The position numbers and the translations under genes are program-made. The notes under the pieces were generated by a model. The model ran no database searches, was not told the origin of the DNA, and saw only the letters and a list, made by a program, of their open reading frames with translations. Positions 49,174-58,009 of a stretch of DNA of 64,000 nt are shown piece after piece. Positions within the stretch are counted from its first letter, which is position 1, and every line of letters begins with the position of its first letter. This DNA comes from Paenibacillus wulumuqiensis. Its GTDB lineage: Bacteria > Bacillota > Bacilli > Paenibacillales > Paenibacillaceae. The stretch covers positions 167,634-231,633 of the forward strand of contig NZ_KQ040793.1 of the NCBI RefSeq assembly GCF_000971965.1, read 5' to 3'.

Positions 49174-51051
49174 ATGGTAACGAAAAAAATGATTTTCAGC
49201 CTGGCTGTGTCAGCAATGTTCACTCTGAACATGTCCAGTCTGGTCAATGCTGCTGCTCCATCCGCTCTCACAGTGGAAGGCATCAGACAGCAAGCGGAGC
49301 AGGATGCGGGAACAGGTACGCATATCACTCTTTTACATACGAACGACGTTCATGCCCATGCCTTGGAAGAGACACCTTCGATGGGTCTCGCCAAAATTGC
49401 CGGACTCGCCGATCTGTATCGTCAAGCGAATCCGAATACTCTGCTGCTTGATGATGGGGATGCAGTACACGGTACTTCATTCGCTACACTTGTGCGCGGC
49501 GAGAGTATTATCAAAGTCATGAACGAGATGGGCTTTGCTGCCCTGACACCGGGTAACCATGAATTCGATTACGGGTATGAGCGTCTGTTGGAACTGTCTA
49601 AAATGGCCAACTTCCCGTTCATCTCCGCCAACCTCACCCAAAAGGACACCGGAACAGCGCCTTTCGAGCCTTATATTATTCGTGAAGTTAATGGCGTAAA
49701 AATCGGTTTCTTCGGTCTGACCACACCGGAAACCGCCTACAAAACGAATCCGAATAACGTAACTAATGTTAACTTTACTGATCCTACCGAAGCTGCCCGC
49801 AAAATGGTCGCCGAGCTGCAGGGTAAAGTTGATGTGATCGTAGCGATGGGTCATATCGGTATGGACCAGTCCACCGAGCAGACAAGTATCGATATTGTCA
49901 AAGCGGTACCTGGCATTGATGTATTCATCGATGGTCACAGCCACACCCTGCTGGAAAACGGTCAGATGGAAAATAATACGCTGATCGCCAGCACCGGTGA
50001 ATATGGTGAGCATCTGGGCGTGATCGATCTGTGGGTCGACAAAGGCGATGTAACCAAAAAAGAAGCCTACACCCTGGATGAGAAAGCGGCTGCGAGTGTA
50101 ACTCCCGACCCGGAAGTAGCCAGCCTGATCACGTCGATCCAGTCTTCCCAGGAGCCGATCCTGAATGAAGAAGTCGCCAAGTCTTCCGTACTGCTGGACG
50201 GTTCCCGTGAGAAAGTCCGCACAGGCGAGACGAATCTGGGCGATCTGATCACTGACGCGATGCGTACCGTATCGGGTGCAGACGCAGCGATCACCAACGG
50301 CGGCGGTATCCGCGCATCGATCGATGCCGGATCAGTCACCAAAGGGGATGTGGTTACCGTTCTGCCATTTGGTAACCTGGTCATTTCCATTGATGTGACC
50401 GGCGCTGACATTCTGGCTGCACTGGAAAATGGGGCAACCGATTATCCAACCGCCAAAGGCGCCTTTGCCCATGTATCGGGAATTACGTACAAAATCGACC
50501 CTGCCAAACCGGCAGGCAGCCGTGTTCACTCCGTAACGGTAGCCGGCGCACCGCTGGATCTGAACAAAACGTACAATGTCGCTACGAATGACTTCCTCGT
50601 AGCCGGCGGCGACGAATACAAAATGTTCCTCGGCAAGCAGCAGACCGGAACGTACGGCACACTGGATGAAGCACTGATCCAACATATGCAGTCTCTGGGC
50701 AGTGTGAATATGCCAGCTTCAGAGAATCGTATTACGGCAGCAGCAGCGCCAGGCAGCAGCGTCAAGCCTGTATCTGCTCCAGCTGACAAACCAGCCACTG
50801 CCAAACCGGCTGCTCCAGCCAAGCCTGCGACTCCTGCCAAACCAGCATCCAAACCGGCACCGGCTGCCAAGCCTGCTGCTCCCGCAGCAAGTGCCGATAC
50901 TGATGTATATGTAGTGAAAAATGGCGATACCCTGTACTCCATCGCCAAAAAACACGGCACAACCTGGCAGCAACTGCGCGATGCCAATGACCTGACTAAC
51001 GCGCACTGGATCTATCCGGGCCAGAAGCTTGAACTGCCGGATGCTTCATAA
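49174..51051 (+). CDS. secreted 5'-nucleotidase/2',3'-cyclic phosphodiesterase with LysM domain
   Basis: A 625-residue cell-surface phosphoesterase. It has a signal peptide (cleavage near VNAAA) and a calcineurin-like metallophosphatase domain: ITLLHTNDVHAHALEE, LLLDDGDAVHG, TPGNHEFDYGYERL, VIVAMGHIG and VFIDGHSHT. A 5'-nucleotidase C-terminal domain follows (ITNGGGIRASIDAG, ATNDFLVAGGDEYKMF). A Pro/Ala/Lys-rich linker (about 520-575) leads to one LysM domain (YVVKNGDTLYSIAKKHGTTWQQL, about 578-622). LysM binds peptidoglycan, so the enzyme is likely kept on the wall. It probably releases phosphate and nucleosides from nucleotides. GGGGAGG lies 12 bases upstream, a longer spacing than usual. 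Confidence 0.93.
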   Translation: MVTKKMIFSLAVSAMFTLNMSSLVNAAAPSALTVEGIRQQAEQDAGTGTHITLLHTNDVHAHALEETPSMGLAKIAGLADLYRQANPNTLLLDDGDAVHGTSFATLVRGESIIKVMNEMGFAALTPGNHEFDYGYERLLELSKMANFPFISANLTQKDTGTAPFEPYIIREVNGVKIGFFGLTTPETAYKTNPNNVTNVNFTDPTEAARKMVAELQGKVDVIVAMGHIGMDQSTEQTSIDIVKAVPGIDVFIDGHSHTLLENGQMENNTLIASTGEYGEHLGVIDLWVDKGDVTKKEAYTLDEKAAASVTPDPEVASLITSIQSSQEPILNEEVAKSSVLLDGSREKVRTGETNLGDLITDAMRTVSGADAAITNGGGIRASIDAGSVTKGDVVTVLPFGNLVISIDVTGADILAALENGATDYPTAKGAFAHVSGITYKIDPAKPAGSRVHSVTVAGAPLDLNKTYNVATNDFLVAGGDEYKMFLGKQQTGTYGTLDEALIQHMQSLGSVNMPASENRITAAAAPGSSVKPVSAPADKPATAKPAAPAKPATPAKPASKPAPAAKPAAPAASADTDVYVVKNGDTLYSIAKKHGTTWQQLRDANDLTNAHWIYPGQKLELPDAS

Positions 51052-51409
51052 GCAGCTCTACTGCAAGTAACGTTCGAGTTGGCAGTACAGGCATGATGCG
51101 ATATTATGCGATTTAACCACCCGTATTTGAATCACACCATTCAACTGTGCAGTACAGGAGTGGAATCAACACGCTAAATACTATGTATGTTGAAGTTAAT
51201 CGTTAACACAAAAAAGGACCTGGCTATAAGCGCCAGGTCCTTTTTTTGCTGTTTCTAATAAAACGATTTTTACAATCACTGGATATAAAACTTTATGCAT
51301 CTTTCCTATACATAGACACTTCAGACAACAAAGATCAAATGACATCTCCAGCTGATGATCCACACATCAATTTCCATGACCCATGTTAACCAACCAATCC
51401 ACCTGCCGT
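51052..51409. other. boundary region between host gene and phage tail module
   Basis: About 360 bases without a supportable gene. A strong terminator at 51210-51246 closes the 5'-nucleotidase gene. I could not identify an attachment site from this side alone. Confidence 0.5.
51210..51246. terminator. terminator after the 5'-nucleotidase gene
   Basis: AAAAAAGGACCTGGC (51210-51224) and GCCAGGTCCTTTTTT (51232-51246) form a perfect 15-base stem with a 7-base loop and A/T runs on both sides. On the minus strand it could also end the prophage lysis transcript. Confidence 0.92.
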
Positions 51410-51688
51410 TTAGCGGCTCTCTCGGGTAGTTCCATTTTTCGGATTGAACGCCAGTTCAAACAGCCCGGTCGCCGACAAACCGGCGAGCCCACCTGCCCAC
51501 AAGCGGGCAACCAGATCCAGCTCGGTAAATGGATATGCCGCTGCACCAATCAGCAGCCCAATCACCATGCCGATAACGGGTACCAGACTTTTGGGAATAG
51601 TCAGCGCTGTTTTGACCATCTGGACGAGCGCCAGAATAATTACAGCGAGTGTCGAAGCAAAAGTCAGTACATCATTGAACAGTTCCAT
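51410..51688 (-). CDS. small holin-like phage membrane protein
   Basis: A 92-residue protein with two membrane helices (about 7-28, VLTFASTLAVIILALVQMV, and about 36-55, VPVIGMVIGLLIGAAAYPF) and a third hydrophobic region (about 63-78, ARLWAGGLAGLSATGLF). The charged C-terminus ends KNGTTRESR. This layout resembles small phage holins that open the membrane for the endolysin. The start at 51688 has AAAGGAG upstream. It lies 22 bases after the endolysin gene and is the last gene of the module. Family assignment is tentative. Confidence 0.7.
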   Translation of the reverse strand: MELFNDVLTFASTLAVIILALVQMVKTALTIPKSLVPVIGMVIGLLIGAAAYPFTELDLVARLWAGGLAGLSATGLFELAFNPKNGTTRESR

Positions 51689-51710
51689 GTCGCATTCTCC
51701 TTTCGTTTGG

Positions 51711-52664
51711 TTAGATGAGTCCTTTGCGGTACATTACGGTAATCAGGCGGTAAAAGTCATAGCTGCCGCCTTCCGGATCATCCACAATCCCTGCAGCCAC
51801 TGCCCGGTTGACGGCTTCCTGCGCCCAGTCCGGAATGGTCATGCTGCGACTCTGCTCGACCCGCTGGACCCGGCCGTCCATTTTGCTAATGCTGGACTTG
51901 AGCATATCCCGGCTGTCGGTCAGGGACGCGATCCGGTCAGCCTGTGTTTTGACGAGGGCTTCCAGCGCGGCAAAAGCTTTCTTTTCTTCTGCAGTCATTG
52001 GTTCTTCATCTCCCTGGTTACTGTTATTTGCATATCTCGCCTGCAGCTCACCGAGCGTGCTATGGTATTCATTCAGATCGACGCCGCCCCGAATTCCTTG
52101 AACCTGGCCCGAATCGGTATACTGCCAGAAATCCCAGCGCTGCCAGGCGGTACAGTCATCCGGCACCCGGGTATTGCTGTAGCGGGCGATCCACAGATCA
52201 TAATCGCTCAGACCACGGCCGAATTGGGCCGCAAAAGCATTGCCGGTATACAATATCGGACGGCGGCCACCCAGGCGTTCCACTTCCTGCAGAAAAGCAA
52301 GTGCGATCGCAGTGATCTGGCTGGAGTTCAGCTTGCCCGGATTATCCTCATAATCCAGCACCGGCGGCAGGTCCAGACTTTTGGCTCCACCTACCATGTT
52401 CAGGCAATCGATAAAATGAACAGCTTCCCGCTGCGCGGCTGCAGTACTTTGTGCATTCAGAAAATGATAAGCGCCCACCAGCATTCCTGCTGTGCGGGCG
52501 CCCTGAATATTGGTGATAAACCGGTTATCCCGGTAGCTCGTCCCTTCACTGGCTTTGACAAACACAAACTGCCGGCCATCTGCCCGGACCTGATTCCAGT
52601 TAATGCTGCCCTGCCAGTGGGAGACGTCTATGCCCTGGGCATTACGCTTGTTTCTCGCCTGCAT
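51711..52664 (-). CDS. GH25 endolysin (phage lysozyme)
   Basis: A 317-residue muramidase. The GH25 domain runs from QGIDVSHWQGSINWNQVRADGRQFVFVKASEG through LPPVLDYEDNPG (acidic active-site residues) to WDFWQYTDSGQVQGIRGGVDLNEYH. A charged coiled-coil (about 225-275) follows. A C-terminal segment, IPDWAQEAVNRAVAAGIVDDPEGG, resembles cell-wall-binding SLH-like helices. I chose the ATG at 52664 because GAGGAGG lies 9 bases upstream. The gene start overlaps the end of the upstream holin gene by 23 bases. It would degrade peptidoglycan to release particles. Confidence 0.92.
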   Translation of the reverse strand: MQARNKRNAQGIDVSHWQGSINWNQVRADGRQFVFVKASEGTSYRDNRFITNIQGARTAGMLVGAYHFLNAQSTAAAQREAVHFIDCLNMVGGAKSLDLPPVLDYEDNPGKLNSSQITAIALAFLQEVERLGGRRPILYTGNAFAAQFGRGLSDYDLWIARYSNTRVPDDCTAWQRWDFWQYTDSGQVQGIRGGVDLNEYHSTLGELQARYANNSNQGDEEPMTAEEKKAFAALEALVKTQADRIASLTDSRDMLKSSISKMDGRVQRVEQSRSMTIPDWAQEAVNRAVAAGIVDDPEGGSYDFYRLITVMYRKGLI

Positions 52665-53181
52665 CCCGGATGTCCTCCTCCTGATTATGGTCGATCTGGC
52701 TTTCTTTGTTTTCCTTGTTTTCTTTGATTTCCTTGACGGCTTCCGGCTGGGCTTCATCGATCAGCATCGGATTCTCCGGCGGCGTATTTTTCGATTCAAA
52801 AATATGCACGGCGTTTCGCAAAATATTCGGCATTGGCAGTCCCATTTTGCCGGCGTTCTCGATCACCGAGAGCAATTCATTCGCCAGATAAAAAAAGATC
52901 ACGGCATCCTGGAAGTAATGCAGACTCCCAAGTGCCTGATCGATGAAGTGTGCAATGGACACGACGACGAAAATCGCGACTTTGCGGATAATTCCTTTGA
53001 ATCCAACCCTGCTTTTTAATTCGCCCCTCATCCAGGCAGCCGCCCACCCAGAGAACCAATCCACAATGACAAGTACCAACAATAAGTTAATCAACACATC
53101 CCAACCCCCAAACAGGTAGCCCACAGCAGCACCATACGCTGTCGAGACTACCTTGATGATTTGCGGCCACGGCTCCCCCAT
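52642..53181 (-). CDS. phage holin (toxin-secretion/phage-lysis type)
   Basis: A 179-residue membrane protein. It has helices at about 12-45 (AAVGYLFGGWDVLINLLLVLVIVDWFSGWAAAWM), a second at about 62-78 (IRKVAIFVVVSIAHFI) and a third at about 88-105. A WFSG-like turn is followed by SRVGFKGIIRKV, typical of the phage_holin_4 family. The C-terminal 45 residues are charged (Lys/Glu rich). I chose the ATG at 53181 because AAAGGAG lies 9 bases upstream. It is followed by the endolysin gene. Confidence 0.88.
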   Translation of the reverse strand: MGEPWPQIIKVVSTAYGAAVGYLFGGWDVLINLLLVLVIVDWFSGWAAAWMRGELKSRVGFKGIIRKVAIFVVVSIAHFIDQALGSLHYFQDAVIFFYLANELLSVIENAGKMGLPMPNILRNAVHIFESKNTPPENPMLIDEAQPEAVKEIKENKENKESQIDHNQEEDIRDAGEKQA

Positions 53182-53206
53182 CCCCTTCTTCTCCTTTCTC
53201 TGTCGT

Positions 53207-53359
53207 TTAATCCTTATGAAGGACACTACCATTTACTATATCTAGGTCGGTCTGCACATAGGCTAACAGGTTCGCTGGTACATCATCGATGTGACGACGC
53301 CCTGCGAGAATCAGTGCTGTGTAAGTAGATGCAAGCAGCTTTAATGTCATTTCATTCAT
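53207..53359 (-). CDS. CD1375-like small phage protein, 50 aa
   Basis: A 50-residue protein: MNEMTLKLLASTYTALILAGRRHIDDVPANLLAYV, then a short tail. The pattern YxxLIxxGxxxxxxVPxxLxxxV is that of the CD1375 family, found between tail fibre and lysis genes in Firmicute phages. GGGAGGTGA lies 10 bases before the ATG at 53359. Function is unknown. It lies just downstream of the terminator-like hairpin at 53402-53447. Confidence 0.65.
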   Translation of the reverse strand: MNEMTLKLLASTYTALILAGRRHIDDVPANLLAYVQTDLDIVNGSVLHKD

Positions 53360-53401
53360 GACATATTCACCTCCCTTCTCCAAAGTCCATAAGGCAAAAT
53401 A

Positions 53402-53447
53402 AAAGAGGTGATCCTTGCACCAGTTCTCCACCGGCGGATACCTCTTT
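53402..53447 (-). terminator. terminator-like hairpin between tail and lysis genes
   Basis: AAAGAGGTGATCC (53402-53414) pairs with GGATACCTCTTT (53436-53447) with one bulged base. On the minus strand TTTTATTTTGCC follows. It lies between the tail fibre genes and the lysis cassette. Confidence 0.7.
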
Positions 53448-53552
53448 CAGCTTGCTGTATTTTATAAGTTTTCTGAAATAGACACTTCTATTCGGCAGTC
53501 TCTCTACACTGGCATAAAAAAGTATTCATTTCTCACTTATTATAGTGCGAAA

Positions 53553-53876
53553 TCATTTTTCTCTGGACAGGAGCATTTCATACAGCGATGCAATTAACTC
53601 CTTATTGTCCAGGTCTGCTTGTTCCAAACGAGCAAGCTTTTTCTCTACCGTTTCCGTTGCTTCCGTAGCTGGCATAGAATTTTTAATCTTTTCAATCTCT
53701 TCAGCAGATAACCCTTCGACCCATTGCTTGCTTTCAAAATCCCACTTATTTTCGTAAAACCCTCCTGAACTAGGAATATACACTATAGTTTCTCCATCTC
53801 GTAACGTTTCAGAATTAGTTTCGATTTGTCTAATCCACATTCCAGTTTTTGAGTCGACTATTGGTAAGACTGCCAT
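53553..53876 (-). CDS. phage protein downstream of the tail fibre, 107 aa
   Basis: A 107-residue acidic protein without membrane segments. It opens with MAVLPIVDSKTGMWIRQIE and has a short GGFYENKWDFESKQWVEG segment of the sort seen in tail fibre-associated proteins. The C-terminal third is a coiled-coil (KLARLEQADLDNKELIASLYEML). GGAGG lies 8 bases upstream. Its location next to the fibre, as with XkdW-type genes, suggests fibre assembly or attachment. Function not established. Confidence 0.7.
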   Translation of the reverse strand: MAVLPIVDSKTGMWIRQIETNSETLRDGETIVYIPSSGGFYENKWDFESKQWVEGLSAEEIEKIKNSMPATEATETVEKKLARLEQADLDNKELIASLYEMLLSREK

Positions 53877-53890
53877 AGTGAAATCCTCCT

Positions 53891-56065
53891 TTAATCAATT
53901 GAATAACTGAACCCTTCAAATGATATATTCGTAAGCGCCCCAGTACCTGCATTTATGATCTGTACTCTTCCGTCCGTAAAAAAATCTATTCCGACAATTC
54001 CATTTGTTGAGGTGTTAGGGTAAGTTCCAAGCGCTACAGTAAATGCTCTTTTTGTTGCATAGACTGAGGGCATTCTAAAAAGTTCTGTTAAAGGTGAACC
54101 AGTACCATTACTTAAAATTCCTCGGAACCATACTCGATTGCCCTCAATTCGAAAACCAAATCCTAATCGTGCAGACCAACCATTTAAAGGAGTTAAATAA
54201 TTCCATGATTTTCCATCTTTATCGCTTTTTTTATTTTCTACTACTGATACGCGCCTACCTACTCGTTGAACATTTTGAATCAAGTCATTAAAAATGGCTC
54301 GTTCATTCTCAGGATATACTCCTACAAAATTTACCGTTGGATTAAAAGAAACAGGAAAATATGATACAGAATAGCTAGCAAGAGGATCAAATCTATCTGC
54401 TGCTATACGTGCTTGTTGAAATCCTAAAACCTCGAAAAAGGAGGCTGTCGATAAAAAATCCCATTTATCTATTTTACCATTCTTGTATATTTGTAAAAAG
54501 GATCTTACACGCTCAGTAGGGGAGGAGCTTGGCATGGTTGCGCCATTGATATAATAGTAAGAGCCATTAGCGAATTGAGGTTTCACTTGATCTCTAACGA
54601 TTAGGCCAGTACCCGTCTCAACAAAGTTATCTCCTTGATCAAGATTTAGAGCTCCTTCAATTGTAATTGGTTCAGGAATAGCTGCAGGCCGACGATACAT
54701 AATCATATAGTCACTTACTGGACGGGATACACGATAGCCACCGGGAATTAAATTTTCAGGTCTGGCGGAAGGGACCGTAGACACATTACCGCTATAATCT
54801 ATACCATTGAAACTGGTAAGTGGGGTCCATCGTTTATTAAGTCCGTCCGTACGAGAATATACACCTAGTCCATCATTAGCATTTGTAGATCCATCATACA
54901 TCTTCCAACCATACATATAAGCCTTGAATTCATCTATAGTCGGAGAATATCCGTCTGCCCAGCCGCTATCAGTTGCTGAAATTGTTAAATAAAAATTACC
55001 TGCACCATCAAAGGAAGCCACGTCTGCTTTATTGGAGACAGTATTTAGCATAACTGTTCCATCAAATTTTATTGGGATGACTGTAGAAGGTGAGTAAGAT
55101 TCATATCCGACAATTTTGATTTCTTTAAAACCGGATAGGCTGGCACTTATTACCCAGTTCAAATCGCCAGGTAATGCGCGCTTACGCCAGATTGCGTTTT
55201 TATAATACTGACCTTCCACTCCTAAAAATAATGTATCACGATCTGTATCATTAGTGATCACTGGCGAAGCCAACAATTCAGTATCAAAAGCCAGCATGGC
55301 TGCAACATCCGTCTTATCCTTGTTGGTCCAGCGAATTGCATAAGGATTTCGTACTCCAGCGAGCCCCTCCGTATATGGATACTTCACAGCGATCTGATCC
55401 ACGGTCATTTTATCAAGAGCTGTATATTCGGCATCCGAAATTTCATAAATTCTGAGTCCATCTGCATAAGCTATATTGCCTGCAGCTGCCGCATTAAGTC
55501 TGGCGACGATCTGTGTATTGTTCACGTCTACACTCGGGCTATACTTCATATAGGCAGTAATCCATTTACCTTTATCAGTAAATACAGGCGTACTGACCGA
55601 AGTACCCTGCAAAGCCAGTAAAACGCTTTTAGCAGACTCATTATAAATATGCCCTACAGCAACGTACTTTTTTCCTGCTTTTAACTGATAGGGTTTGGTC
55701 GAAACTGCATCTGCAATGGTATTGGCAGTAGTGGCTGTAATTTTCACCGAACCGCCACCAACTACACTTTTGCTGCTATCCAGCGTAATGGTCGATTGAA
55801 AGCCAGCCAAACCGGCCATGCTTTTGTTCGGTCCCCATGTTCGAGCCTCCAGATTGAGAAGCATACGTCCTGTAATTCCGGTAAGCTGAAATGGTGTATC
55901 CCGTTTAGCCGTTATTGTCTGTGTCCCTGGTTGCAGCACAATTTCTTGTCGCACTTCTGTATCCAATCGATTATGCAAATCACCGAGTCCAGCCTCAATC
56001 CGGTTCATATCCTGCTCGGTTACGGTGTCATTATAGTTCCAATCGGTCTTTGCCTGATAGTCCAT
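53891..56065 (-). CDS. phage tail fibre protein (probable host-recognition protein)
   Basis: A 724-residue protein. The N-terminus (MDYQAKTDWNYNDTVTEQDMNRIEAGLGDLHNRLD) is a tail-fibre start seen in Firmicute phages and is probably the baseplate contact. The middle shows beta-rich segments of carbohydrate-binding type (GGGSVKITATTANTIADAV, then KKYVAVGHIYNESAKSVLLAL). The C-terminus (LNGWSARLGFGFRIEGNRVWFRGILSNGTG) resembles the tip domain of fibres. The gene is A/T rich compared with the other tail genes. Host binding is inferred from position and layout. Confidence 0.75.
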   Translation of the reverse strand: MDYQAKTDWNYNDTVTEQDMNRIEAGLGDLHNRLDTEVRQEIVLQPGTQTITAKRDTPFQLTGITGRMLLNLEARTWGPNKSMAGLAGFQSTITLDSSKSVVGGGSVKITATTANTIADAVSTKPYQLKAGKKYVAVGHIYNESAKSVLLALQGTSVSTPVFTDKGKWITAYMKYSPSVDVNNTQIVARLNAAAAGNIAYADGLRIYEISDAEYTALDKMTVDQIAVKYPYTEGLAGVRNPYAIRWTNKDKTDVAAMLAFDTELLASPVITNDTDRDTLFLGVEGQYYKNAIWRKRALPGDLNWVISASLSGFKEIKIVGYESYSPSTVIPIKFDGTVMLNTVSNKADVASFDGAGNFYLTISATDSGWADGYSPTIDEFKAYMYGWKMYDGSTNANDGLGVYSRTDGLNKRWTPLTSFNGIDYSGNVSTVPSARPENLIPGGYRVSRPVSDYMIMYRRPAAIPEPITIEGALNLDQGDNFVETGTGLIVRDQVKPQFANGSYYYINGATMPSSSPTERVRSFLQIYKNGKIDKWDFLSTASFFEVLGFQQARIAADRFDPLASYSVSYFPVSFNPTVNFVGVYPENERAIFNDLIQNVQRVGRRVSVVENKKSDKDGKSWNYLTPLNGWSARLGFGFRIEGNRVWFRGILSNGTGSPLTELFRMPSVYATKRAFTVALGTYPNTSTNGIVGIDFFTDGRVQIINAGTGALTNISFEGFSYSID

Positions 56066-56067
56066 GC

Positions 56068-56349
56068 TTACGCCCCTTTCACTTCTACATATTGTTTAAC
56101 AACCGTATCTGCCGCAACAGGAATAAACACTTCGCTGCTGCTGATGATTTCATCACTGACAGAACGTAATTCCAGCCGGGTGACCGATGAGAGATCAACA
56201 GCTGGAATCAAATATTCCAGTTCTACCAGATCATCTGTTACCTGCTTGATTCTGAATTGGGTTATTTGATATTCTCCATTCAATGTCACTTTGGCAATCC
56301 GTTGGTTGGTATAGCTTGCGATTTCCTGAAGATAACTATTCTGGATCAT
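56068..56349 (-). CDS. phage tail protein, XkdV-neighbour type
   Basis: A 93-residue small protein (MIQNSYLQEIASYTNQRIAKVTLNGEYQITQF). It lies between the XkdU-like gene and the tail fibre gene. Its ATG overlaps the XkdU-like stop (ATGA), so it is translationally coupled. I chose the ATG at 56349 for that reason. I do not recognise the family; a structural or connector role in the baseplate is likely from position only. Confidence 0.65.
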   Translation of the reverse strand: MIQNSYLQEIASYTNQRIAKVTLNGEYQITQFRIKQVTDDLVELEYLIPAVDLSSVTRLELRSVSDEIISSSEVFIPVAADTVVKQYVEVKGA

Positions 56350-56933
56350 AACACCCGAACCTCCTCTCCAAGCATCGTAAATGGCGTGCTGCCCAGCTTC
56401 CACCGGGTAGACAGTCTCGTATTGCGTTCAGCAGTATAACGATAAGCCGTTTCGTGCAATATAATGGACTCTCTAAGCGATGTTTGCTGCATATAAGCCA
56501 GATTAGCCGGTTTAATCGTTTGCACCGTATAGTTAACTTCCTTGAATACCGCCGCATCTGTCAGATTGGCCATAATTGTCAGCACAAAGTTTTGAATATC
56601 TACTGTCGCACTCGCTTTACCTGCCCCTAATAGCTGATCCAGTTTTTGTTGCAAATAACGAATTGTAAATGGTGGCTTGGTTGTATAGCGGTTAACAATC
56701 CGGCGGCGGCGGAAATCCAGCGTTTCGATCGTTGGATCAGCCTGAATCTTCAGCTGTTGTTCTCTGCGACGTAATGCCGCTTCACTGGATGTCATGACAA
56801 ACTGATCTCCAAGCAGTCTCAAACGGCTTGCTTCAAGCTGATCCATCTCCATTTCTTCTGTATCCAGCAAGGCAATAAACTCTCTTACAGAATGATAATA
56901 TTCCGGCTCATACTGCATTAATCGGTTACTCAA
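56346..56933 (-). CDS. xkdU: tail protein of YmfQ/XkdU family (DUF2313)
   Basis: A 195-residue baseplate-associated protein (SNRLMQYEPEYYHSVREFIALLDTEEMEM, LRLLGDQFVMTSSEAALRRREQQLKI, LDFRRRRIVNRYTTKPPFTIRYLQQKL). This is the pattern of the DUF2313/YmfQ family located after baseplate J. The start is inferred as the TTG at 56933, because GGGGAGGAG lies 9 bases upstream; the first codons overlap the stop of the XkdT gene by 8 bases. Confidence 0.85.
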   Translation of the reverse strand: MSNRLMQYEPEYYHSVREFIALLDTEEMEMDQLEASRLRLLGDQFVMTSSEAALRRREQQLKIQADPTIETLDFRRRRIVNRYTTKPPFTIRYLQQKLDQLLGAGKASATVDIQNFVLTIMANLTDAAVFKEVNYTVQTIKPANLAYMQQTSLRESIILHETAYRYTAERNTRLSTRWKLGSTPFTMLGEEVRVL

Positions 56934-58005
56934 GGGTGCCCACTCCTCCCCATACGGCAATCTGTTCAGCTCCCAATACCAGATTGGCCGGTTTGCCGTT
57001 AACTGTAGTATCCGTTACATCTGCAATTCCCTTTACACCTACAATGCGGGCATCCAGCTGGCTAATACGGATAATGATCTGCTCCTGATCTTTCCAGCCA
57101 GCTGTCAGCTCTTTGACATAGGCTGCGAGTATATCATTCACATCCAACTTCACCTGCCCTACAGTGGCACCAGGTTCCAGTGTTAATTTTGTACTTACAG
57201 TGATGACTACTTCTTCTACTCCTGCAATTGTGACCCGGTGTCCAATGGGGGCAAGTCCAATGCCTTCTCCACTATTCACAACCGGATCGATAGCTGTTTG
57301 CACACGGCTAATTAGCTCAGTTGAAGGACGACGTCCATTGCTGGCAATAATAGTACATTTGACCGTTCCTCCTCCTTTCCAAACCGGGAATACTTTGACG
57401 CCTCCGACTCCTTCCATCTCATTGATGGTCTGCTTATAATCCGAAATATTACCGCCAAATGGCTGTTCATTAATGGCCTGCAAATACCTGGACCGCAATG
57501 TCTCATCATCTTCAGCATTTTCTCCGGGCACCAGTACAATATTCAGTTCAGCTGCTGCGAGTCCGGCAATATAATCAAGTGGCAGCAGAGCCCCGGTTGC
57601 AGTATTACCAGTCTCGCCTGCGGTCTCACAGGTGAGTGCGTATTCACCTGCACCGAGACGCGCAGTTATCTCATAGACTAGATCTCCACTGGCCAATCGA
57701 CTGCCAATGGGTACTTCTGCTCGTGTACCATCACCTTTATAAAAAATCCCTTTACGAACGGCATGAGTAGCTGGCTCTCGCTGGATACCATATTCAGCTG
57801 TACGACGTTCCAGATATTCACCTGTCGCCGTATCTGCAAAAGAAAGATTCAGCTGAATATCCAGTTCAGCGTACATTTGAGCCAATTCCAATGCTGCTGG
57901 TGCCAGAGCATCATAGATGATACTGCCCTCTCGTTTATCCATTTGATCCGTTACACGATCCAGCATACGCTCCAGTAGTGCTTCGTACGTTTGCGTCTCA
58001 TACAT
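56926..58005 (-). CDS. xkdT: baseplate J/gp47 family protein (XkdT)
   Basis: A 359-residue baseplate wedge protein of contractile tails. It shows DKREGSIIYDALAPAALELAQMYAELD at the N-terminus, AEVPIGSRLASGDLVYEI and SRYLQAINEQPFGGNISDYKQTINEMEGVGGVKVFPVW, the typical J/gp47 segments. GGAGGTGA lies 9 bases before the ATG at 58005. It is four bases after the XkdS stop. Confidence 0.94.
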   Translation of the reverse strand: MYETQTYEALLERMLDRVTDQMDKREGSIIYDALAPAALELAQMYAELDIQLNLSFADTATGEYLERRTAEYGIQREPATHAVRKGIFYKGDGTRAEVPIGSRLASGDLVYEITARLGAGEYALTCETAGETGNTATGALLPLDYIAGLAAAELNIVLVPGENAEDDETLRSRYLQAINEQPFGGNISDYKQTINEMEGVGGVKVFPVWKGGGTVKCTIIASNGRRPSTELISRVQTAIDPVVNSGEGIGLAPIGHRVTIAGVEEVVITVSTKLTLEPGATVGQVKLDVNDILAAYVKELTAGWKDQEQIIIRISQLDARIVGVKGIADVTDTTVNGKPANLVLGAEQIAVWGGVGTLE

Positions 58006-58009
58006 GAAT

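Noticed and set aside
48888-49328. AT-rich 146-codon frame on the minus strand over the start of the 5'-nucleotidase gene
   Set aside because: It overlaps a clear gene, has no ribosome-binding site, and its downstream half is a Lys/Asn/Ile/Tyr-rich translation of AT-rich spacer sequence.
56934-56960. Upstream TTG start (56960) for the XkdU-like gene
   Set aside because: The bases around 56940-56950 are themselves a GGGGAGGAG ribosome-binding site. The TTG at 56933 has proper spacing from it.
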